A stretch of 24,354 nucleotides of DNA, from assembly GCA_900765115.1 (NCBI GenBank), contig CAAFQK010000043.1, positions 1 to 24,354 on the forward strand, written 5' to 3'. Below are positions 14,686 through 21,402 of this stretch, piece after piece. Position 1 is the first letter of the stretch. Each line of letters starts with the position of its first letter. A model generated the notes under the pieces. That model saw nothing but the letters and a program-made list of their open reading frames with translations. It ran no database searches and was not told the DNA's origin. The position numbers were made by a program, and so were the translations under genes. The stretch comes from an uncultured Collinsella sp. (GTDB lineage: Bacteria; Actinomycetota; Coriobacteriia; Coriobacteriales; Coriobacteriaceae).

Positions 14686-15471
14686 ATGGTCAACTTCACT
14701 ATCCTGCAGGTCGTCCTTTTGACCCTGCTGGCCTTCATCAAGCACGTGGACTACTACGGCATCCCGATGATCTTCGTCAACTATGCCGTCTTCTGGGGCC
14801 TTATCACCGGCGTCGTCATGGGCGACTGGCAGACCGGCCTCGTCATCGGCGGCACCATCCAGCTCATGCAGCTCGGCGTCGCGGGCTTCGGCGGCTCGTC
14901 GATTCCCGACTACGGCACGATGGCCATCATCGCCACCGCCTACGGCGTGACCCTGGGCGCGGACACGGGCCTCGCCATCGGCCTGCCGGTCGGCATGCTC
15001 GGCATCCAGCTCGACGTCATCGTCAAGATCCTCAACGGCTTCGTCGTCGAGAAGTCCCAGAAGTTCTGCAACGAGGGTAAGTTCAATCAGATGAACGCCA
15101 TCCTGTGGGTCTGCCCCGCGCTCTTCGGCCTGTGCGCCGCCCTGCCCGTCTTTGTCTCCGTGACGCTCGGCCAGCCCGCCGTCAACTGGCTCCTCGAGGT
15201 CATGCCTCAGTGGTTCCTCTCCGGCCTCACCCTCGCCGGCAAGATGCTCCCGGCCATCGGTATCGCCATGCTGCTCCGCTACATGCCCACCGGCAAGTAC
15301 TTCCAGTACCTGCTCGTCGGCTTCTTCCTCTCGGCCTTCCTGAACGTGCCCATCATCGGCGCCGCCATCGTCGGCGTTGCCCTCGCGATCGCGTTCTACC
15401 AGCGTGCCGAGAGGGACACCGAGCTCGCCGCCCACGCTTCCGCAGACGCCTTCATCGGAGAGGATGAGTAA
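14686..15471 (+). CDS. PTS mannose-family IIC membrane subunit
   Basis: The 261-aa integral membrane protein forms the sugar channel with IID. It has multiple hydrophobic segments: the N-terminal helix TILQVVLLTLLAFIKHVDYY, the GDWQTGLVIGGTIQLMQLG signature of the family, then LIVGFF-type and IIGAAIVGVALAIAFY helices at the C end. TAAGGAGG supports the ATG. It follows IIB by 9 bp and precedes IID by 2 bp, which points to stoichiometric co-translation. The length and conserved GDWQTGL motif are normal for EIIC of the mannose family. Confidence 0.93.
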   Translation: MVNFTILQVVLLTLLAFIKHVDYYGIPMIFVNYAVFWGLITGVVMGDWQTGLVIGGTIQLMQLGVAGFGGSSIPDYGTMAIIATAYGVTLGADTGLAIGLPVGMLGIQLDVIVKILNGFVVEKSQKFCNEGKFNQMNAILWVCPALFGLCAALPVFVSVTLGQPAVNWLLEVMPQWFLSGLTLAGKMLPAIGIAMLLRYMPTGKYFQYLLVGFFLSAFLNVPIIGAAIVGVALAIAFYQRAERDTELAAHASADAFIGEDE

Positions 15472-15473
15472 CC

Positions 15474-16307
15474 ATGGAAAACGAGAACATCACCGCCGTC
15501 GCCGAGGGCAAGCCCTCCGGCTACAAGGTCACCAAGAAGGATCTGCGCAACGCGAACTGGCGCTGGCTCATGAGCGTGTGCACCTTCAACTACCAGACCC
15601 AGCAGGGCGCCTCAGTCGCCTACGCCCTCTCGCCGGTCCTGAGGAAGATCTACACGAACGACGAGGACTATAAGCAAGCGCTCAACAACCACTTCCGCTA
15701 CTACAATACCCAGCCTTGGCTCGCCGCCATCATCCTTGGCGCCTGCGTGGCCATGGAGGAACGCGACGGCCTAGCGGCGGCGGACGCCGTCCAAGACCTG
15801 AAGATCGGCACCATGGGACCGCTCGCCGGCGTCGGCGACTCCCTGCTCATGACCATGATCCCGACCATCATGGGCTCCATCGCCGCCTACATGGCCATCG
15901 AGGGCAACCCCGTGGGAGCCGGCATCTGGTTCGCGCTCATCCTGGTCATCTTCTGGGTCCGCATGCACGCCCTCGAGTTCGGCTACAAGCAGGGCGTGAA
16001 GCTCGTCACCGACTTCAGCGAGAAGCTTCCCAACCTCACTGCCGCCGCCTCCGTGCTCGGCCTCACCGTGGTCGGCTGCCTCATCGCCTCGGTCATCGGC
16101 GTCACCTGCCCGATTAGCTTCAGCTTCGGCGACGTCTCGATGGAGATTCAGCCGCTGCTCGACAAGATCCTGCCTGCCATGATCCCCGCCGCCATCACGG
16201 GAAGCGCGTATTACCTTCTTACCAAGAAGAACGCGAGCATGACGGCCCTCATCCTCGTGGTGATCGTCCTCGCGATGGTCGCCTCCGCCGCCGGCATCCT
16301 TGCCTAG
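15474..16307 (+). CDS. PTS mannose-family IID membrane subunit
   Basis: This 277-aa protein completes the translocation complex with IIC. The family pattern is present: KKDLRNANWRWLMSVCTFNY near the start, QGASVAYALSPVLRKIY, then the signature IGTMGPLAGVGDSLLMTMIP. A single C-terminal hydrophobic helix (ALILVVIVLAMVASAAGIL) anchors it. The start follows the IIC stop by 2 bp. There are no signs of truncation. Confidence 0.93.
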   Translation: MENENITAVAEGKPSGYKVTKKDLRNANWRWLMSVCTFNYQTQQGASVAYALSPVLRKIYTNDEDYKQALNNHFRYYNTQPWLAAIILGACVAMEERDGLAAADAVQDLKIGTMGPLAGVGDSLLMTMIPTIMGSIAAYMAIEGNPVGAGIWFALILVIFWVRMHALEFGYKQGVKLVTDFSEKLPNLTAAASVLGLTVVGCLIASVIGVTCPISFSFGDVSMEIQPLLDKILPAMIPAAITGSAYYLLTKKNASMTALILVVIVLAMVASAAGILA

Positions 16308-16333
16308 CTTCGACCCAAGAGATTGGTGAATCA

Positions 16334-16732
16334 ATGAGAAAGATAGTTGTGGCGAGCCATTCCCTTCTCGCCCAGGGCTTCAAGGACACCCTCGAGTTCC
16401 TTACGGGTAAGAGCGACGCCGTCAACGCCGTGTGCGCCTACGTGAACGACAACGGCGAGGGGCTCGACGCGGCGGTCGAGGCGGCTCTTTCGGGCACTGA
16501 CGAGGTCGTCGTCCTCACCGACGCGCTCGGCGGCAGCGTGAACCAGCGCTTCTCCCGCTTCGCCTCCGACCGGATCCACGTGATCGCGGGTGTCAACCTC
16601 CCGCTCGCCATGACGGTCGCGCTCGCGCGCCCCGACGAGAAACTCGACTTCGACGCCCTCGTCGACGAGGCGCGCCAGCAGATCGTCTACGTGAACGGTG
16701 CCAGTTCCGCCGAGTGCGAAGACGACGAATAG
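16334..16732 (+). CDS. PTS mannose-family IIA subunit
   Basis: This 132-aa soluble protein receives phosphate from HPr and gives it to IIB. It reads MRKIVVASHSLLAQGFKDTL, and His9 is the expected phosphorylated residue. The usual VVVLTDALGGSVNQ segment of the family follows. IIA and IIB are separate here, not fused as in E. coli ManX. It may also act on the PRDs of the upstream LevR-like regulator. The gene lies 26 bp after IID, and its stop is 12 bp before the ATG of the GH172 gene. Confidence 0.92.
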   Translation: MRKIVVASHSLLAQGFKDTLEFLTGKSDAVNAVCAYVNDNGEGLDAAVEAALSGTDEVVVLTDALGGSVNQRFSRFASDRIHVIAGVNLPLAMTVALARPDEKLDFDALVDEARQQIVYVNGASSAECEDDE

Positions 16733-16744
16733 AGGAGGTTGACG

Positions 16745-17869
16745 ATGAGAGAGTTCCTTAAGGACGTGTGGATGCACGGCGGTGAGGAAAGCCGCGCCAT
16801 CACCCCCGAGAACATCACGGGCGAGAAGGGCCGTGCCGCCATGTCGGCCAGCCACCTCGGCGTCGGCCGCAAGGGCTCGTGCTGCGTGCCCCTTGAGTCC
16901 GGCGAGACCATCACGCTCGCGGACATCGAGGGCCCCGGCATCATCCGCCACATCTGGATGACCGTCCCCGACAAGACCGCCGCCGGCAGCTTCGTCATGC
17001 GCGACCTCGTGCTGCGCTTCTACTGGGACGACGAGGAGACCCCCTCGGTCGAGTGCCCTGTCGGCGACTTCTTCTGCAACGGCTTCGGTGAGCGCGCCAT
17101 CGTCAACTCGATGCCCATCTGCGTGAACCCGACGGGCGGCATGAACTGCTACTTCGAGATGCCTTTCAGGAAGCACGCCAAGGTCACGCTTACGAGCGAG
17201 CACCCCGGGTTCATTAAGTACATCTTCTACACGTTCAACTACGCGCTCACCGACGTGCCGGACGACGCCATGTACTTCCACGCCCGTTTTAACCGCGAGC
17301 GCAGCACCCGCAGGGGCGTCGACTACACCGTGCTCGACGGCGTGCGCGGTAAGGGCTACTACGTCGGCACCTACATGGCCCTGTGCGCCCTGGAGCGCTA
17401 TTGGTGGGGCGAGGGCGAGATGAAGTTCTTCCTCGACGGCGACGAGGAGTTCCCCACGGTCACCTCGACGGGAGCCGAGGACTACTTCGGCGGTGCCTGG
17501 GCCTTCCTCGACAGGCCGCCCCACGCGCTGCCCGAGGCGCAGTGCTTCAACACGCTGTTCGCCGGCTACCCGTACCGCTCGACGCGCGACGCCACGCGCG
17601 ACCGCTTCAGCGCGGGCAAGCCGAACCCGAACCCGATGCTCGCGACCAACGACGACGCGCTGCCCAGGCACGGCCTCTACAGGTGGCACCTTCCCGACCC
17701 GATCTCGTTCAAGGAGGACCTGCGCGTGACGTTCCAGGACCTCGGCAACGACGACATCAAGCTCTACGAGCGCGAGGACGACATCTCCACCGTCGCCTAC
17801 TGGTACCAAAGCGAGCCGCACGCCGTGCTCGCCCCGTTTGCCGCAAGGCAGGACCGCGTGCCCAGGTAG
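16745..17869 (+). CDS. DUF2961 / GH172 family glycosidase, cytoplasmic
   Basis: The 374-aa protein has the DUF2961 pattern: GPGIIRHIWMTV near residues 63-74, then FYTFNYAL, then WGEGEMKFFLDGD (Glu223, Glu225) and STGAEDYFGGAWAF (Glu245). Characterised GH172 members act on alpha-D-fructofuranosides, difructose dianhydride I or D-arabinofuranosides; glutamates in these two motifs are candidate catalytic residues. AGGAGG stands 6 bases before the ATG at 16745; a TTG at 16739 is possible. There is no signal peptide, so it acts on sugar already imported by the PTS genes that precede it. The family call is solid, the substrate is inferred. Confidence 0.88.
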   Translation: MREFLKDVWMHGGEESRAITPENITGEKGRAAMSASHLGVGRKGSCCVPLESGETITLADIEGPGIIRHIWMTVPDKTAAGSFVMRDLVLRFYWDDEETPSVECPVGDFFCNGFGERAIVNSMPICVNPTGGMNCYFEMPFRKHAKVTLTSEHPGFIKYIFYTFNYALTDVPDDAMYFHARFNRERSTRRGVDYTVLDGVRGKGYYVGTYMALCALERYWWGEGEMKFFLDGDEEFPTVTSTGAEDYFGGAWAFLDRPPHALPEAQCFNTLFAGYPYRSTRDATRDRFSAGKPNPNPMLATNDDALPRHGLYRWHLPDPISFKEDLRVTFQDLGNDDIKLYEREDDISTVAYWYQSEPHAVLAPFAARQDRVPR

Positions 17870-17896
17870 GGTCGCCTCGAAACAAGCCAACGTTAT

Positions 17897-17931
17897 GGGC
17901 GCCCGCGGTTGACCATGACTGCGGGCGTCCC
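17897..17931 (+). terminator. Hairpin between GH172 and fructokinase genes
   Basis: GGGCGCCCGC (17897-17906) pairs with GCGGGCGTCCC (17921-17931) with one bulged base around a 14-base loop. CTTTG follows, which is a poor T-run. It may be a partial terminator or an mRNA-stabilising element that lowers fructokinase expression relative to the PTS genes. The ribosome site of the next gene follows directly. Confidence 0.45.
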
Positions 17932-17948
17932 TTTGTAAGGAGGATCAC

Positions 17949-18833
17949 ATGAGCGAAAAGCAAATGAGGCTCGGCGCCCTCGAAGCCGGCGGGACCAAGA
18001 TGGTCTGTGCCGTGGTGTCCGGCGACGGCGAGGTCCTCGACCGTATGGAGACCCCGACGCTTACGCCCGCCGAGACCGTCCCGCAAATGGTCGAGTGGTT
18101 CACCGCCCGCGATGTGGACGCGTTGGGCATCGGCGCCTTCGGCCCGACCTGCGTCGACCCCAACGATGAGCGCTACGGCTCCATCCTCCAGACGCCCAAG
18201 CTCGCGTGGCGAGGCTATGGTCTTCGCGCCGCGTTCGCCGACGCCCTCGGGATTCCGGTGGCCTACGACACGGACGTGAACGTTGCCTGCCTCGGCGAAG
18301 TGGTCTTCGGCTGCTGCAAGGGGCTCGAGGACGCCGTCTACGTGACCATCGGCACCGGCGTGGGCGCGGGCGTCATGTGCGCGGGCAGGCTCCTTCACGG
18401 CATGCTGCACCCCGAGGCCGGCCACATGCTGGTAAGGATTCGTCCCACCGAGGAGGGACGCTGCGTCTGCCCGAGTCACGCGAGCTGTCTCGAGGGCCTC
18501 GCCTCCGGCCCCGCCATCGCCGCGCGCTGGGGAAAGCCCGCGGCCGAGCTCGCGGACAACGCTGAGGTGTGGGCGCTCGAGGGGGATTATCTGGGGCAGA
18601 TGTGCGCGAACCTCGTGCTCATGTACTCGCCTCGCCGCATCGTCCTCGGCGGCGGCGTGATGCACCAGGAGCAGCTCTACGGCATCGTCCGCAAGAAGAC
18701 CCTTGAATATCTGGGTGGCTACATCCAGACCGCCGAGCTTAAGGACATAGAGAGCTACATCTGCGCCCCGGGCTGCGGTGGCGACCAAGGAATCCTCGGC
18801 GCGGCCGAGCTGGCAAGAAGGGCGCTCGCGTAA
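17949..18833 (+). CDS. ROK family kinase, fructokinase-like
   Basis: The 294-aa cytoplasmic sugar kinase uses ATP to phosphorylate a hexose. It opens RLGALEAGGTKMVCAV, the ATP-binding DxGGTK motif in its fructokinase form (EAGGTK). It then has GIGAFGPTCVDP, DTDVNVACLGE with the catalytic Asp, VTIGTGVGAG, LLHGMLHPEAGHM, and the zinc-type CVCPSHASCLEG, followed by LASGPAIAARW. All match ScrK-type ROK fructokinases more closely than glucokinases. TAAGGAGG stands before the ATG. It ends the operon and would phosphorylate the free sugar released by the GH172 enzyme. The substrate assignment is inference. Confidence 0.85.
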   Translation: MSEKQMRLGALEAGGTKMVCAVVSGDGEVLDRMETPTLTPAETVPQMVEWFTARDVDALGIGAFGPTCVDPNDERYGSILQTPKLAWRGYGLRAAFADALGIPVAYDTDVNVACLGEVVFGCCKGLEDAVYVTIGTGVGAGVMCAGRLLHGMLHPEAGHMLVRIRPTEEGRCVCPSHASCLEGLASGPAIAARWGKPAAELADNAEVWALEGDYLGQMCANLVLMYSPRRIVLGGGVMHQEQLYGIVRKKTLEYLGGYIQTAELKDIESYICAPGCGGDQGILGAAELARRALA

Positions 18834-18865
18834 CTTGCGCTCTCTCCGCCATACGACGCGTTAAG

Positions 18866-18915
18866 AAAAGACGAGCGCTTCTTGCCAATTGGGCGGCAAG
18901 AAGCGCTCGTCTTTT
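18866..18915. terminator. Bidirectional intrinsic terminator, 21-bp perfect stem
   Basis: Bases 18866-18886 (AAAAGACGAGCGCTTCTTGCC is the left arm pattern, ending at 18886) pair perfectly with 18895-18915 around an 8-base loop. TTTT ends the stem on the plus strand, and a further TTTTT follows at 18919-18923. The mirrored A-run serves as the T-tract for leftward transcripts. It closes the PTS operon and the convergent methyltransferase gene. Confidence 0.9.
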
Positions 18916-18928
18916 GCATTTTTGTCTC

Positions 18929-19759
18929 TCAAAATCTTATTTTCACGATTTGCATTTTCATCCCGTTGTCACCGACCCTTGCGAGAAACCGGAAAAAGCC
19001 GCTGACAGAAGGGTCTCTCAAATCGTTGTAGCCCAGCATATAGCCGCGACTTGTGACCTGCAGACGGCTATTCCACGTGCCGATTTCCTTGGCGGCATTC
19101 GAAACCGCAAAATATGCCCCCACATCCTTGATTTTTGCAGTCTTAAGCCATGTTTTTGCGATCATCTTTACTGCCGTCCGATTGGCAGCATCAAAGACCA
19201 GCACACCGCATGGGAAAGCGTCCGCCATTCCCCGCACCAGTTCCCGGACCTCCTGGGTCAGAAAGTAATAGAACACCTCGGAGGCAAAGAACACCGCCCC
19301 GCCGGAGGCATCGATTTTGCCAAACCATGCGGTGTCTTTCAGGTCGCAGGGGATATTTTGTTCCCGATCCCCGGCGGGCAGTAGCTGCTGCCGCAAGGTA
19401 ATCACATCCGGGAAGTCCAGATTGTAGATCTTGCATCTACCGTTGTCGCAGGTTCTGCCGGTGTTGTCCAACCCGCAGCCCAGATTGACCACCGCCGCAT
19501 TGGGATGGCCTTTCAGGTAATCCCGCACCTCGAAAGCAAGATCACTCTGCCGCACGGCTACCTCCAGCGCACCAAAGCGCTGCATCAGGCTGCGGGAGTT
19601 TTTCTCCGCCTCTGAAAAGTCGTAGTCGATCTGGGCGAGCAGGCGAACCGCTGTTTCATCCCTGTAAAGGTTCGGGTACAGCTCCGTACACAGCTTTCGG
19701 GAATACAGCGGGAGGATCAGCGTCTCCTGCACGGTGTTTTTCTCAATTTTACATTTCAT
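18929..19759 (-). CDS. Leucine carboxyl methyltransferase-like SAM enzyme
   Basis: The 276-aa product resembles the LCMT/PPM1 family of class I SAM-dependent methyltransferases. Motif I is VVNLGCGLDN (90-99), followed by YNLDFPDVITLRQQLLP (112-128), with the acidic strand end that binds SAM ribose in this family. The N-terminal helices (about 1-80) match the usual cap. GAGGA stands about 9 bases before the ATG. Bacterial members often methylate small molecules or polyketides, but the substrate here is unknown. GC is clearly lower than in the PTS operon, which suggests a transfer, perhaps from a Firmicute. It ends just before the shared terminator. Confidence 0.8.
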   Translation of the reverse strand: MKCKIEKNTVQETLILPLYSRKLCTELYPNLYRDETAVRLLAQIDYDFSEAEKNSRSLMQRFGALEVAVRQSDLAFEVRDYLKGHPNAAVVNLGCGLDNTGRTCDNGRCKIYNLDFPDVITLRQQLLPAGDREQNIPCDLKDTAWFGKIDASGGAVFFASEVFYYFLTQEVRELVRGMADAFPCGVLVFDAANRTAVKMIAKTWLKTAKIKDVGAYFAVSNAAKEIGTWNSRLQVTSRGYMLGYNDLRDPSVSGFFRFLARVGDNGMKMQIVKIRF

Positions 19760-19770
19760 AGGTTTCTTCC

Positions 19771-19868
19771 TCAGTGAATAAAAATTGTCATAAGTGCCGC
19801 CAGCACAGCCGCTATGACCGTCATGCCTATCGCCATGTACAGGATGGATGCAAAAATGCCCGCATGGC
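19771..19868 (-). pseudogene. C-terminal membrane helix remnant
   Basis: The minus frame reads GIFASILYMAIGMTVIAAVL and ends AALMTIFIH at a TGA (19771-19773). It is a single strongly hydrophobic helix with ordinary codon use, the tail of a lost membrane protein. It joins, out of frame, the methyltransferase fragment at 19869. The parent family cannot be named. Confidence 0.5.
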
Positions 19869-19975
19869 GTCCTCAAACGGCATATCCGCCACACTGCCTT
19901 GCAGGACGGCGCAACGCCCCTCCCGAATTGCAGTTCGGTTGAGCTTTCTAGCCTTCTCCACGCTGACGGGCGTTT
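19869..19975 (-). pseudogene. Class I SAM methyltransferase internal fragment
   Basis: The minus frame reads SVEKARKLNRTAIREGRC, then AVLQGSVADMPFED, which corresponds to the SxExxxKSRxLN to PFPD stretch of gut methyltransferases. Motif I before it and the catalytic half after it are both gone. The fragment is about 36 residues long, trapped between the intact methyltransferase and the membrane-helix remnant. This marks two deletion junctions, near 19975 and 19868. Confidence 0.55.
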
Positions 19976-20605
19976 TCAAAGAACGACATCTGGCCCCTCC
20001 GATTTCGTGCATTCCGCATAAGTCAACGGGAACGAGGCCTTCAGCAGCGCGCTTTTATGCACCGCCCAGCCGTTTTGACGTAGGAAGCACAGGTATTCCT
20101 CGCTTGTCCACCTGCTGTGGAGGGGGAATCCCGCCATACTCATGAAAAAGGCTTTTGCCTTGCCGGAAACCGAGTTCCCCGCGTGGGTGAAGGTTGGCGC
20201 GATGAGCACGCCGTCGTCCTTCAGCACCCGCCTGATTTCTTGCAGGGCCTTTTCCGGATGCGGCACTATGTGAAGCGCGTTGGACGTGATCACCACTTCG
20301 AAGGACTTCTGTGCATAGGGCAGGCGGAACATATCTTGTACGGAAAAGTGCAGCTTTGCGGATTGATTGTCCCGCTTTGCTTCAAGGATCATCTTTGCAG
20401 AAGCGTCCGTAGCCTCGATGTGCGCCGCCGCATTCACGATGCTCTTTGCGATAAGCCCCGTGCCGGTGGCGACTTCCAGCACGGTTTTTGCTTTTACCAC
20501 CGGCCTGATCAGCTCATACATCTTCTCATACGCCGCCCGGTCGTTTCGCATGAAACGGTCGTACCGAACGGCATTCTTGTCCCAGAAGCCCTTGCGTCCA
20601 TGCAT
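19976..20605 (-). CDS. UbiE-like class I SAM methyltransferase
   Basis: The 209-aa protein starts MHGRKGFWDKNAVRYDRFM. Motif I is VLEVATGTG (42-50), with EATDASAKMILEAKR as the SAM-binding strand, FEVVITSNALHIVPHPEKAL as motif II and RVLKDDGVLIAPTF as motif III. This is a complete ubiquinone/menaquinone-type small-molecule methyltransferase; the substrate is unknown. The ATG at 20605 has GGGGG 8 bases upstream; a TTG at 20620 is possible. The last 10 residues or so (TKSEGPDVVL) run past the usual family end, perhaps created at the downstream deletion junction. GC is lower than in the chromosome flanks. Confidence 0.8.
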   Translation of the reverse strand: MHGRKGFWDKNAVRYDRFMRNDRAAYEKMYELIRPVVKAKTVLEVATGTGLIAKSIVNAAAHIEATDASAKMILEAKRDNQSAKLHFSVQDMFRLPYAQKSFEVVITSNALHIVPHPEKALQEIRRVLKDDGVLIAPTFTHAGNSVSGKAKAFFMSMAGFPLHSRWTSEEYLCFLRQNGWAVHKSALLKASFPLTYAECTKSEGPDVVL

Positions 20606-20622
20606 GGCTATCGCCCCCAAAC

Positions 20623-20640
20623 AGTTAGAGCCATCTAACT
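20623..20640 (-). promoter_or_regulatory. TetR-type dyad at the methyltransferase promoter
   Basis: AGTTAGAgccaTCTAACT is an 18-bp dyad with perfect 7-bp arms. It lies 18 bases upstream of the ATG at 20605, beside a leftward -10-like TTATAG. Its size and form suit a TetR-family repressor. No such repressor is in the window, so the operator may have travelled with the island. Confidence 0.55.
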
Positions 20641-20649
20641 ATAACACGC

Positions 20650-20864
20650 GAATCGTGCAGTAAGTCCTTGTGTCCGTTCATGAGAGGCTCGGAGTGAAAC
20701 GGAATGTTGGGGAGATCGGCCCTGGCAAGCTTGGCCTCATAGCCCGTGACCGCCTCGGCGAAGCTGTCTGCCTGGTCGTGAAAGACGAGTGTGAGCGGGT
20801 GGTAGCGAGCCTTGCCCCCGCGATCACCGCTCTCGTCGACGAAGGTGCTGAGCTCCTTGGCCAA
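20650..20864 (-). pseudogene. DUF3800 protein, N-terminal stub
   Basis: The frame starts at a TTG (20862-20864) with AGGA upstream and reads LSTFVDESGDRGGKARYHPL, then FHDQADSF, then IPFHSEPLMNGHKDL. This is the N-terminal signature of DUF3800 (F-x-DESG), normally about 200-250 residues and RNase H-like. After HKDL the homology breaks off at about 20655 and the frame ends at 20625, inside the methyltransferase island promoter region. The stub keeps its own promoter and leader RNA. The gene was probably truncated when the island arrived. Confidence 0.7.
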
Positions 20865-20887
20865 TGGGGATTCCTAATGGAATGGAT

Positions 20888-20952
20888 AAAAAATAGCCGG
20901 GGGACTCCCCCGGCACTTGGAGGTAGCTCAATGAGCCACCAACAGCCTTATA
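20888..20952 (-). promoter_or_regulatory. Leader with promoter, hairpin and intrinsic terminator before DUF3800
   Basis: On the minus strand an extended -10 (TGCTATAAG, core 20947-20952) would start RNA near 20940. The transcript first forms GGTGGCTC/GAGCTACC (20922-20940, one mismatch, 3-base loop). It then forms GCCGGGGG/CCCCCGGC (20896-20914, 3-base loop), followed by TATTTTTTATCC. The second is a strong terminator placed before the DUF3800 ribosome site. This is an attenuator-like leader or a short independent RNA of about 50 nt. Confidence 0.6.
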
Positions 20953-21021
20953 GCATGCGCTGACGGTAAGTGCAGGGGGGGCGAGCCGGTACATGGCGTC
21001 GCGGCTGATGCGCAGCATCGC

Positions 21022-21099
21022 TCACGCCTCGTCGGCGCCGAATATCGCGTTGGTCGATGCGATGAGCCTCACCTGGCTCTTGCTAATGCTCTTGGTCAT
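21022..21099 (-). CDS. Possible 25-aa micro-protein
   Basis: The frame MTKSISKSQVRLIASTNAIF ends GADEA at a TGA. A GAGGA site lies 7 bases before the ATG, with AAAGGAG further up. It lies upstream of the DUF3800 leader on the same strand. After the TGA the same frame reads AMLRISRDAMYRLA, which resembles an HTH, so this may instead be a longer gene broken by a stop. The call is weak. Confidence 0.3.
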   Translation of the reverse strand: MTKSISKSQVRLIASTNAIFGADEA

Positions 21100-21159
21100 G
21101 GTCGTCCTCGAGCTCCTTTCGTCTCGAGGCTCCCTCGCGTGCCCGGCCGCGGGCGGCTC

Positions 21160-21311
21160 CCGGGGCGGTCGCCGCCGTCATTTGCGACGTGCTTGAAGCG
21201 GAGGCATCCGATCAGGCCGGCCTTGCGTCCTGGGTCGCCAACATCCGTGCAGCGGCGGACGAGATGGCGACTCGCATCGCTGACATGCTCATGCACATGG
21301 GCGGCGACTAG
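21160..21311 (+). pseudogene. C-terminal fragment of an unknown protein
   Basis: The plus frame reads VAAVICDVLEAEASDQAGLA, then SWVANIRAAADEMATRIADM, and ends at TAG (21309-21311). Third positions are GC-rich as in nearby genes, so the strand is probably right. The sequence is helical and acidic with no family recognised. There is no plausible start or ribosome site, so only the tail of a gene remains. Confidence 0.35.
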
Positions 21312-21376
21312 ACAGGGCGATTCCTGCAACGGGCATTATTATCCGGGAAGCGTTTGGTTGCGAGGCACGCCGGTGT

Positions 21377-21402
21377 GCGGGGCCTGAGTCGTCAGGCCCC
21401 GC
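21377..21402. terminator. Perfect 11-bp hairpin overlapping the kinase stop codon
   Basis: GCGGGGCCTGA (21377-21387) pairs with TCAGGCCCCGC (21392-21402) around a GTCG loop, and the TGA stop of the histidine kinase is inside the stem. No T-tract follows on the minus strand. It is a plausible operon end, possibly Rho-assisted or RNA-stabilising. Confidence 0.6.

Noticed and set aside
13738..15435. 565-codon minus-strand open frame
   Set aside because: It is antisense to the regulator and PTS genes, rich in Asp, Glu, Gly, His and Arg from GC bias, and has no domain.
16331..17890. 519-codon minus-strand open frame
   Set aside because: It is antisense to the IIA and GH172 genes, with the low-complexity composition of a mirror frame.
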